Shown: in pieces, positions 22,916 through 28,400 of the stretch | How positions within the stretch are numbered: position 1 is the first letter of the stretch | How the letters are laid out: each line of letters opens with the position of its first letter | Source of the DNA: Tychonema litorale BBK16 | Lineage (GTDB): Bacteria; Cyanobacteriota; Cyanobacteriia; Cyanobacteriales; Microcoleaceae | DNA: 28,400 bases | NCBI RefSeq assembly: GCF_021648855.1 | Contig: NZ_JAKJHX010000062.1 | Span: forward strand, 1 to 28,400 | Reading direction: 5' to 3' | Translations under genes and position numbers: made by a program | Notes under the pieces: model-generated | Seen by the model: only the letters and a program-made list of their open reading frames with translations | Told to the model about the DNA's origin: nothing | Database searches by the model: none

Positions 22916-22978
22916 GTAGGGTGCGTCGCTGCGATATCTTGGATAAAACTTGCAGATTCCAGATGGCGACGCACCTTA
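22916..22978. repeat. MITE-like 63-bp element, copy 2 (opposite orientation)
   Basis: Ends GTAGGGTGCGTCGC and GCGACGCACCTTA; the interior is the reverse-oriented homologue of 21066-21129. It lies between the second and third AIM24 genes. The sequence just before it (22855-22915) contains GTTGATAGTTTG-type heptamer repeats and no gene. Confidence 0.85.
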
Positions 22979-23056
22979 ATCGTCAAATCTTCTCCCCCTC
23001 TCCCATTCTCCCCCTCTCCCTCTCTAATACCATAGGCAATCTAGATGCAACACAAC

Positions 23057-23737
23057 TTACCTGGGAGGTAAACGACCGCCGACAACTTGACCGAATGCTC
23101 TGGTATTGTGGGTTTGACAGAACAGGCGACCGTTACCTTTAAATCGACAAACTAAACCTTCTCCACCGAGAAATGCACTCATCCAACTACTTCCTGGAGG
23201 CTTAGTAATTTCAAAATTTAAACTTTTCTCAAAGGCGACAATATGACCTGTATCAACAATGTATTCTCCTTTGACTGTAACTTCGTAAATTGCGCCGAAG
23301 GAACTCAATAGTACGTCTCCCTTACCGCCCATATCTAGCCAGAAAATACTTTCTCCAGAAAACAGCGATTTGAAGCCTTGAAAACCCAAGTCAATATTGA
23401 CATCTGGTGTACTAGCTAAATAAGAACCTGATTGTACTACTAAGCCACTTTTGCCCATTTGATAGTGCAGCATATCCCCCAACATTTTGGGTGCTAAAAA
23501 CAATGTATTTTCGGGTGTGGGCGATCGAAAGACACTTAAAAATAGCGACTCTCCGGCAATCATTCGTTTGAGTCCGCCGAAAATACCGCCACCCTTGCCT
23601 TGGCGCAATGTCGTACTTGCTTGTACATTGCCACTCATTGCCACCATTGCACCCGCCTCAGCAACGATTTCTTCACCTGCATTTAGAGTGATTCGGGCGA
23701 TCGTACTGTCGGGTTGTTGTAAAAGTTCAATTTTCAT
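23057..23737 (-). CDS. AIM24/TIGR00266-family protein, paralogue 2 of 3
   Basis: 226 residues. Shows the same landmarks as its neighbours: IVAEAGAMVAMSGNVQ, GGIFGGLKRMIAGESLFLSV, FSGESIFWLDMGGKGDVLLS, EYIVDTGHIVAFEKSLNFE and GGEGLVCRFKGNGRLFCQTH. A glycine-rich C-terminal tail (FGQVVGGRLPPR) follows. It starts 36 bp after paralogue 1, so these two are very likely one transcript. The Shine-Dalgarno is weak. The trio arose by tandem duplication, but the three proteins are now clearly different from each other, so the duplication is old. Confidence 0.92.
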   Translation of the reverse strand: MKIELLQQPDSTIARITLNAGEEIVAEAGAMVAMSGNVQASTTLRQGKGGGIFGGLKRMIAGESLFLSVFRSPTPENTLFLAPKMLGDMLHYQMGKSGLVVQSGSYLASTPDVNIDLGFQGFKSLFSGESIFWLDMGGKGDVLLSSFGAIYEVTVKGEYIVDTGHIVAFEKSLNFEITKPPGSSWMSAFLGGEGLVCRFKGNGRLFCQTHNTRAFGQVVGGRLPPR

Positions 23738-23773
23738 CTTCGGTAGTAGGTAATGGATATATTAGCTCGAAAC

Positions 23774-24433
23774 TCAAACTTTACTTGATAAAAACTGCAC
23801 CAAACCCTCGATACTTCTGGATTGCAAGTAAATCGTTCCCTTGCCCGTCACTTTATTTACAAACCCTTCCCCGGATGTAATCGAACCTAATAATCCGCCT
23901 GCCATTTTTACAGACATTTTCATTCCCGATTCGTAAGCTACTAAATGCCCTGTATCGACAATGAAGTCTCCATTAATTTCCTTGGTAGTCAAGCCACCAT
24001 AGGCACCAAAAAATACTGTTCCCTTGCCGCTTGCTTGCAATTTAAATAAGCCTTCTCCCGAAAACCAACTGGCAAATCCAGCCCACCGCACGCCTAATTG
24101 AATATCGGGGGTACTGGCAATATAAGCACCGGGTTGAAAGCACAGATTATTTTCGTAGACTTGAGCTTCGGCAATATCTCCGATTGTCGATTGAGAAAGA
24201 ACGACTTGAAGAGATTTCCGTGTTGGATTGATAAATCGATTGACGAACAGCGATTCACCACCAAAAAACTTTTTCAATAAACCTGACAAAAAACCTCCAT
24301 TAAACTCTGTTTTCATCGTGAGTGCTGCATCCATTGCGATCATCGCTCCTGATTCGGCAATAATGCTTTCTCCAGGTTCGAGAGTCAGAAAAATTGTGGC
24401 AAAGGAAGGTTTATAACGAATGTCGATATCCAC
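23774..24433 (-). CDS. AIM24/TIGR00266-family protein, paralogue 1 of 3
   Basis: 219 residues from a GTG start, supported by the Shine-Dalgarno ACAGGAAAC about 8 nt upstream. Landmarks: SIIAESGAMIAMDAALTM, GGFLSGLLKKFFGGESLFVN, WFSGEGLFKLQASGKGTVFF, DFIVDTGHLVAYESGMKM and ITSGEGFVNKVTGKGTIYLQ. First gene of the AIM24 cluster; its promoter must lie in the 79-bp divergent spacer shared with the toxin-antitoxin array (24434-24512). In the other two paralogues the last motif has GLVCRF where this one has GFVNKV. Confidence 0.92.
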   Translation of the reverse strand: MDIDIRYKPSFATIFLTLEPGESIIAESGAMIAMDAALTMKTEFNGGFLSGLLKKFFGGESLFVNRFINPTRKSLQVVLSQSTIGDIAEAQVYENNLCFQPGAYIASTPDIQLGVRWAGFASWFSGEGLFKLQASGKGTVFFGAYGGLTTKEINGDFIVDTGHLVAYESGMKMSVKMAGGLLGSITSGEGFVNKVTGKGTIYLQSRSIEGLVQFLSSKV

Positions 24434-24512
24434 GATTTTGGTTTCCTGTTGTGTAACAATAACTGAAGCAAGTGAGAATTGTAAGTCTACGCTTTTAGTT
24501 TACTACGATTGA

Positions 24513-24755
24513 ATGAGTCAACTGTTGAGTTCTTCAATAAATGTAACATATCGCATAAGAGCCAAGGAGTATTCGACAGACTATGAAAAGCTTAACAAAA
24601 TGTTAACAGCAAGTTCTGGTTCGGAAATTTACTGTTTTGTAGAGTTGCTTGAAGCGTTGGGGTTGAAATTGGGAATTACTGTGGAAGATGGTGATTTCGG
24701 TGCTGAATGTACTCCTAATTGTCCTATTATTGTAGAAATTGGCGATCGACTATGA
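24513..24755 (+). pseudogene. Truncated HigA-like antitoxin remnant (A1)
   Basis: 80 residues open, but only the last 55 or so (from EKLNKMLTASSGSEIYCFVE on) match the antitoxins A2 and A3; the N-terminal 70 residues of those proteins are missing and replaced by MSQLLSSSINVTYRIRAKEY. It keeps the DNA-binding end (LLEALGLKLGITVED) and the same tail as A2 (CTP-CPIIVEIGDRL). No toxin gene precedes it. It may be a dead remnant of an earlier unit, or a short DNA-binding protein that still regulates the operon. The stop lies 7 nt before the toxin T1 ATG. Confidence 0.65.
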
Positions 24756-24762
24756 TAAAATT

Positions 24763-25107
24763 ATGGAAGTACAACCCAGGGAAATTCGTAACTACCTGAA
24801 AGCAGATGGCACAGATCCTTTTGAAGATTGGTATAATTCGCTCCGGGATACCACAGGCAAAAACAAGATTCGATTAAGGCTGAAGCGAGTCATGACTGGT
24901 AATCTAGGAGATTGTAAGTCTGTCGGAGAAGGAGTTTTTGAGCTTAAAATTGACTTTGGCCCTGGTTATCGGCTTTACTTTGGACAAGTCGGGCTGACAA
25001 TTGTACTTCTACTAATCGGTGGAGATAAGAGCACTCAAGAGCGAGATATTGGCAAAGCTATTCAATATTGGAGAGATTATGAACAACGTGAAAGCACCAA
25101 CGAGTAG
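24763..25107 (+). CDS. HigB/RelE-like toxin T1 (addiction module killer family)
   Basis: 114 residues from ATG 24763; a TTG at 24739 in the same frame would add eight residues but would overlap the A1 stop. The fold is the phage Gp49-like/HigB branch of the RelE/ParE superfamily, ribosome-dependent mRNA-cleaving toxins. Landmarks: FEDWYNSLRD (20-29), NLGDCKSVGEGVFELKIDFG (47-66), PGYRLYFGQ (67-75), LLIGGDKSTQERDI (83-96) and IQYWRDYE. Basic residues for RNA binding (K52, R70, K89) are retained. The antitoxin A2 start overlaps its end by 29 nt, the usual toxin-first order of higBA. By hand it is 73 of 112 identical to T2. Confidence 0.88.
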   Translation: MEVQPREIRNYLKADGTDPFEDWYNSLRDTTGKNKIRLRLKRVMTGNLGDCKSVGEGVFELKIDFGPGYRLYFGQVGLTIVLLLIGGDKSTQERDIGKAIQYWRDYEQRESTNE

Positions 25108-25456
25108 AAGCTACCAAGAATTGTTGATTGCATCTCTGAGAAATGCCGAAGAAGCAGCAGGTTATATCGAGGTGACATTGACGGAAGCAAGCGATGAACC
25201 TAAATTGCTTCAGATGGTACTCAAAGATGTTATAGATTCTCGGCTCAAGTTCCACAATTTATCGGAGTCAGCTAAACTTCAATGGGAAAAGCTTGATAAG
25301 ATATTAACAGCAAGTTCTGGTTCGGAAATTTACTGTTTTGTAGAGTTGCTTGAAGCGTTGGGTTTTAAATTAGGAATTACTGTGGAAGATGGTGAGTTGG
25401 GTGCTGAATGTACTCCTGATTGTCCTATTATTGTAGAAATTGGCGATCGACTGTGA
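25079..25456 (+). CDS. HigA-like antitoxin A2
   Basis: 125 residues from ATG 25079 inside the T1 gene; a GTG 60 nt earlier is less likely, as A3 has the same MNNVK start. The N-terminal part (SYQELLIASLRNAEEAAGYI then EVTLTEASDEPKLLQMVLKD) matches addiction-module antidote proteins (TIGR02684 type). The last half carries a helix-turn-helix-like segment (KLDKILTASSGSEIYCFVEL then LEALGFKLGI), in which the usual GNPxLST of the family is changed to GSEIYCF. The tail CTPDCPIIVEIGDRL is shared with A1 but not A3. The pair T1/A2 is predicted to be an autoregulated module. Confidence 0.85.
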   Translation: MNNVKAPTSRSYQELLIASLRNAEEAAGYIEVTLTEASDEPKLLQMVLKDVIDSRLKFHNLSESAKLQWEKLDKILTASSGSEIYCFVELLEALGFKLGITVEDGELGAECTPDCPIIVEIGDRL

Positions 25457-25463
25457 TAAAGTT

Positions 25464-25802
25464 ATGGAAGTACAACCCAGAGAAATTCGACGTTACACTA
25501 CAGCAGAGGGTAAAGTGCCATTCACTGATTGGCTTGACTCCCTGCGCGATCGCAATGTTAGAGTTAGAATCAAGTCTAGGCTTGACCGAGTTGAGGAAGG
25601 TAATCTCGGAGATTTTAAGTCGGTGGGAGAAGGAGTTTTTGAACTCAGAATTAATTATGGCCCTGGCTACCGCGTCTACTTCGGACAAGCTGGTTTGACA
25701 ATTGTGGTAATCCTCATAGCTGGGGATAAAAGCACCCAAGCACAAAATATTCAACAAGCTATAGAATACTGGAAAGATTATGAACAATGTGAAAATGTCT
25801 AG
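25464..25802 (+). CDS. HigB/RelE-like toxin T2
   Basis: 112 residues from ATG 25464, 7 nt after the A2 stop; a TTG at 25440 could add eight residues. Same family landmarks as T1: PFTDWLDSLRD (19-29), NLGDFKSVGEGVFELRINYG (47-66), PGYRVYFGQ (67-75), LIAGDKSTQAQNI (84-96) and IEYWKDYE. The ungapped hand alignment with T1 gives 73 identities in 112; the differences cluster at 10-18, 30-38 and the C-terminal helix, surfaces that often contact the antitoxin. No frameshift or stop, so it is probably functional. Overlaps A3 by 23 nt. Confidence 0.88.
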   Translation: MEVQPREIRRYTTAEGKVPFTDWLDSLRDRNVRVRIKSRLDRVEEGNLGDFKSVGEGVFELRINYGPGYRVYFGQAGLTIVVILIAGDKSTQAQNIQQAIEYWKDYEQCENV

Positions 25803-26163
25803 GAGTGATAGCTACCGCGAGTACCTCATTGAATCTCTGAAAGATCCCGAAGAATCTGCTGGGTATCTTGAGGCTATATTGGAAGAGAAAGATGCTGAAC
25901 CTGAATTGCTCAGAAATGCAATTAGAAAGGTAATTGAGGCTCGAATCAGGATGAATGCTCTTTCGGATGCGGCTAAGCATTATCATGAAAGGCTTGATAA
26001 GATGTTAACAGCAAGTTCCGGTTCGGAAATTTACTGTTTTGTAGAGTTGCTTGAAGCGTTGGGATTTAAATTAGAAATTAGTGTGGAAGATAGTGAGTTG
26101 GGTGCTGAGTCGGAATCGATGATTGAGGAATCAAATTTATCGCGGGAAACAGCTAATTTATAG
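25780..26163 (+). CDS. HigA-like antitoxin A3
   Basis: 127 residues. The start (MNNVK) lies in the T2 coding end. N-terminal region SYREYLIESLKDPEESAGYL then EAILEEKDAEPELLRNAIRK matches the antidote family. The DNA-binding part (RLDKMLTASSGSEIYCFVEL, LEALGFKLEISVED) is almost the same as in A2: 35 of 40 residues (71-110), against 33 of 70 for the N-terminal part. The tail (ESESMIEESNLSRETANL) differs from A1 and A2, marking the end of the duplicated unit. The last gene of the array; a 36-bp palindrome lies downstream. Confidence 0.86.
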   Translation: MNNVKMSRSDSYREYLIESLKDPEESAGYLEAILEEKDAEPELLRNAIRKVIEARIRMNALSDAAKHYHERLDKMLTASSGSEIYCFVELLEALGFKLEISVEDSELGAESESMIEESNLSRETANL

Positions 26164-26192
26164 AGGTTTTAACCGCAGAGTAGGGGCAATTC

Positions 26193-26228
26193 TTCAGTAG
26201 GGGCAATTCATGAATTGCCCCTACTGAA
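26193..26228. terminator. 36-bp perfect palindrome between converging genes
   Basis: The sequence from TTCAGTAGGGGCAATTCA to its exact reverse complement is a perfect 36-nt inverted repeat without loop. It lies 30 bp after the A3 stop and 16 bp after the end of the minus-strand NTF2-like gene, so it may act as a two-way terminator. There is no T-run. It is also a copy of the AGTAGGGGCAATTCATGAAT repeat found at 28318-28337, so it may be a dispersed element. Confidence 0.6.
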
Positions 26229-26243
26229 CTGATAACCGAAATA

Positions 26244-26642
26244 TCATTGCTCCTTGGAACTTTTCGTCTTTTGAATCATCTCCTCTATTGTTTCGGTTTC
26301 GCCAATTTCATAAAGACAAATCAGACCATCCTCAATGGTAAAGATTTGATGAATTGTTGCATCCGCAAGCACATTGCCTTGCAAATCTTTGATGATTTGA
26401 TGAACGGTGACAATGTTCCGATTGTTTTCGTCCGTCTCGAATTTTAACGTTTCAAGCTCCGGTTGAATATCCTTAAATTGATTAGTCCAATATTCGCGCA
26501 CCGCATCGCGTCCATAAACGAAACCGCCTTCTACTCCGTTCGCCCATTTCACGTCTGGGCGCATCAACGAGATGATTGTTTCAATTTCGCGTTTGTTGAA
26601 AGCATCGTATAAATTTTGCAGAAACTGTTGATTTGAATTCAT
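26244..26642 (-). CDS. NTF2/SnoaL-like small protein
   Basis: 132 residues, soluble. Start MNSNQQFLQNLYDAFNKREI then ETIISLMRPDVKWANG is the helix-helix-strand opening of the SnoaL-like/ketosteroid-isomerase-like cone fold. GGFVYGRDAVREYWTNQFKD (39-58) and DATIHQIFTIEDGLICLYEI (93-112) are typical for the group. The fold holds enzymes and binding proteins of many kinds, so no substrate can be named. Divergent from trpB. Charged C-terminus (QKTKSSKEQ). Confidence 0.85.
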   Translation of the reverse strand: MNSNQQFLQNLYDAFNKREIETIISLMRPDVKWANGVEGGFVYGRDAVREYWTNQFKDIQPELETLKFETDENNRNIVTVHQIIKDLQGNVLADATIHQIFTIEDGLICLYEIGETETIEEMIQKTKSSKEQ

Positions 26643-26962
26643 AATTGTTCACCCTACATTACGAAGTTTCCATTCAATTAGTTTCCCCAACGAGCGGGAA
26701 CTTTTTTCCCTCGATTATAAACCCCATACAGCGCAACGTGTCCAGAGGCCGTTTGCGAGGACTCCCAAAAATCTCTGTACAAACAGCGTCTCACCCACAG
26801 AAAAAATCGCTAAAACCCTTACAGAGCAATATATCGAAGGCTCGAACGAACTTCCGCCATTCCAGGGATTTTGTGCAGCCCTCGCAAAATTACCCGATCG
26901 CCCACCGCCCCATCCCATCAACTCGATATAATAAAATCTGTCCCATTATCCCCACAAAGTCC
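26643..26962. other. Divergent spacer upstream of trpB
   Basis: About 320 bp. It is open in the trpB frame, so a longer protein could be read from 26645, but those 106 residues are basic, proline-rich and unlike any TrpB N-terminus. It is best seen as the promoter region for both genes. No attenuator or leader peptide rich in tryptophan is visible. Confidence 0.6.
26927..26932 (+). promoter_or_regulatory. Candidate -10 box of trpB
   Basis: TATAAT, a perfect consensus -10 hexamer, lies 30 bp upstream of the chosen trpB GTG. No good -35 hexamer is seen at the expected distance (ACCGCC). If used, the leader would be only about 20 nt, and the upstream in-frame start at 26645 would be excluded. 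Confidence 0.4.
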
Positions 26963-28207
26963 GTGACAGTCACTCCCCTGCGTCTCACCACCGAAACCAC
27001 CACCGCCCAACGCCCCGACTCCCTCGGCAGATTTGGCAAATTCGGCGGCAAATACGTCCCCGAAACCCTGATGCCGGCCTTATTTGAACTCGAAGCTGCT
27101 TTTCACAAATACCGCAGCCAGCCCGAATTTCAACAGCAACTCCAAGGATTACTCAAGGATTATGTCGGCCGCCCCAGCCCATTGTATTTCGCCGAACGCC
27201 TCACGGAGCATTATGCTAAACCAGATGGTACTGGCGCGCAAATTTACCTCAAACGCGAAGATTTAAACCACACTGGTGCTCACAAAATTAACAATGCTTT
27301 GGCTCAAGCATTGCTGGCAAAACGCATGGGCAAAAAGCGCGTAATTGCCGAAACTGGAGCGGGACAACATGGTGTTGCTACGGCCACTGTTTGCGCTCGA
27401 TTTGGCATCCAATGCGTTGTCTACATGGGTGTTCATGACATGGAAAGACAGGCTTTAAATGTATTCAGAATGCGCTTGATGGGTGCGGAAGTTCGCGGTG
27501 TTTCTGCTGGTACTGGAACTCTCAAAGATGCGACTTCGGAAGCAATTCGTGATTGGGTAACAAATGTCGAAACAACTCATTATATTCTTGGTTCCGTGGC
27601 GGGGCCCCATCCTTACCCGATGATGGTGCGCGATTTCCATGCGATTATTGGTCAAGAAACCCGCAGTCAGTGTCTAGAAAAATGGAACGGTTTGCCGGAT
27701 ATTTTATTGGCTTGTGTGGGCGGCGGTTCTAATGCTATGGGTCTTTTCCATGAGTTTGTTGGGGAAGAAACTGTCAGATTAATTGGTGTTGAAGCGGCGG
27801 GCGAAGGTGTGGATACTGATAAACACGCTGCTACTTTGACGAAGGGAACTGTGGGTGTTCTGCACGGGGCGATGAGTTATTTGTTGCAGGATAATGAGGG
27901 TCAAGTGATTGAGCCGCATTCGATTAGTGCAGGTTTGGATTATCCTGGTGTGGGGCCGGAACATAGTTATTTGAAGGATGCTGGTAGGGCTGAATATTAC
28001 AGTGTTACTGATGCACAAGCTTTGGATGCTTTTCAACGGTTGTCGCAGTTGGAGGGGATTATTCCGGCTTTGGAAACTGCTCATGCGATCGCATATTTGG
28101 AGACTCTTTGTCCGCAATTGACTGGTAGTCCGCGTATTGTGCTTAACTGTTCTGGACGTGGTGATAAGGATGTGCAGACTGTGGCGAAGGTTCTGAATCT
28201 AGTTTAG
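26963..28207 (+). CDS. trpB: Tryptophan synthase beta subunit
   Basis: 414 residues from the GTG at 26963, which puts about 20 residues before the conserved [20 protein letters not shown]; this is the normal TrpB length (about 400-415). It joins indole and serine to make tryptophan with PLP. The PLP lysine is K108 in [14 protein letters not shown]; the catalytic acid E130 is in [11 protein letters not shown]; the phosphate-binding loop is [12 protein letters not shown]. The C-terminal [11 protein letters not shown] is conserved. trpA is not adjacent, which is common in cyanobacteria. No Shine-Dalgarno is seen. Codon use and HIP1 content look like the rest of the chromosome. Confidence 0.96.
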   Translation: MTVTPLRLTTETTTAQRPDSLGRFGKFGGKYVPETLMPALFELEAAFHKYRSQPEFQQQLQGLLKDYVGRPSPLYFAERLTEHYAKPDGTGAQIYLKREDLNHTGAHKINNALAQALLAKRMGKKRVIAETGAGQHGVATATVCARFGIQCVVYMGVHDMERQALNVFRMRLMGAEVRGVSAGTGTLKDATSEAIRDWVTNVETTHYILGSVAGPHPYPMMVRDFHAIIGQETRSQCLEKWNGLPDILLACVGGGSNAMGLFHEFVGEETVRLIGVEAAGEGVDTDKHAATLTKGTVGVLHGAMSYLLQDNEGQVIEPHSISAGLDYPGVGPEHSYLKDAGRAEYYSVTDAQALDAFQRLSQLEGIIPALETAHAIAYLETLCPQLTGSPRIVLNCSGRGDKDVQTVAKVLNLV

Positions 28208-28332
28208 CGGAATTTTGGGCGATCGCATTGTAGGAATGAGAAGACTATGGCGTTGATGAATTTAGGCATGATTCACTCGCTATAGGTATCCCTAAAATTT
28301 AGTAGGATTCCTGAAATTTAGTAGGGGCAATT

Positions 28333-28400
28333 CATGAATTGCCCGTCATGAATTGCCCGTCATGAATTGCCCGTCATGAATTGCCCGTCATGAATTGCCC
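28333..28400. repeat. 14-bp tandem repeat, at least five units, running off the window
   Basis: CATGAATTGCCCGT is repeated perfectly at 28333, 28347, 28361, 28375 and 28389 (last copy cut by the window end). Each unit contains the palindromic half-arms GAATTGCCC seen in the 26193-26228 palindrome. Just before it, CCTAAAATTTAGTAGG and CCTGAAATTTAGTAGG form a short direct repeat (about 28291-28325). No gene between trpB and the end. Confidence 0.9.

Larger units (their letters stand above)
24590..26110 (+). repeat. Tandem toxin-antitoxin duplication, 701-bp period
   Basis: Equivalent bases lie at 24603, 25304 and 26005, exactly 701 bp apart. Two full units and a third partial unit are present. 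The block 24603-24661 is identical to 25304-25362, and 26005-26063 differs by one base. Similarity falls outside the block and ends near 26110. Confidence 0.93.

Noticed and set aside
25019..25078. Longer A2 antitoxin from a GTG at 25019
   Set aside because: A3 starts at the matching internal ATG (MNNVK), and the extra 20 residues are just another frame of the T1 gene.
26645..26962. 106-residue N-terminal extension of TrpB, read from 26645
   Set aside because: Basic, proline-rich sequence unlike any TrpB start; a TATAAT box lies inside it and the GTG at 26963 gives the normal length.
28333..28400. CRISPR array
   Set aside because: Units are 14 bp with no spacers between them, and no cas genes are present; it is a simple tandem repeat.

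Overview
The window looks like chromosomal DNA of a filamentous, non-heterocystous cyanobacterium (Microcoleus/Oscillatoria/Arthrospira-like; this placement is inference). Supporting signs are scattered HIP1 octamers GCGATCGC (e.g. 1232, 2644, 4001, 17472), heptanucleotide short tandem repeats (STRR) in spacers, many dispersed palindromic elements, a CyaC-type multidomain adenylate cyclase, and a plant-type ferredoxin next to suhB and a DnaJ-like gene.

Layout. 1-4687: tRNA-Ser(GGA) with its terminator (minus strand), then plus-strand genes for a C-terminally extended [2Fe-2S] ferredoxin overlapping an SNase-like lipoprotein, an inositol-monophosphatase-family enzyme (suhB type), a divergent J-domain/TPR protein, and hisZ. 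4688-4963: a spacer of nested inverted repeats. 4964-8467 (minus): cyaC, REC-GAF-GAF-histidine kinase-REC-class III adenylate cyclase. 8468-9751: a spacer with hairpins, a 61-residue unknown protein and a GNAT acetyltransferase. 9900-17276 (minus): a 2458-residue RTX surface/secreted protein with DUF4347, an L-type-lectin-like region, DUF11 repeats, cadherin-like repeats, calcium-binding RTX repeats and a C-terminal secretion-type domain. 17686-24433 (all minus): prolyl oligopeptidase, recR, a SUI1/YciH-type factor, an M48 metallopeptidase and three tandem AIM24-family paralogues. 24513-26163 (plus): a tandem array of HigBA-like toxin-antitoxin genes. 26244-28207: an NTF2/SnoaL-like protein (minus) divergent from trpB (plus), followed by a 14-bp tandem repeat that runs off the window.

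Most genes are household or regulatory genes in short units. The accessory content is the giant RTX gene, the toxin-antitoxin array and an unusually dense set of small mobile-looking palindromes. One palindromic element is inserted in frame inside the prolyl oligopeptidase gene. Several STRR tracts abut start codons and seem to have replaced normal 5' leaders.

The most interesting locus is 24513-26163: remnant antitoxin - toxin - antitoxin - toxin - antitoxin, with an exact 701-bp period. A 59-bp block of the antitoxin DNA-binding region is almost invariant in all three copies, while the toxins and the antitoxin N-termini have diverged. All identities quoted are hand counts from the sequence given; no database search was done.
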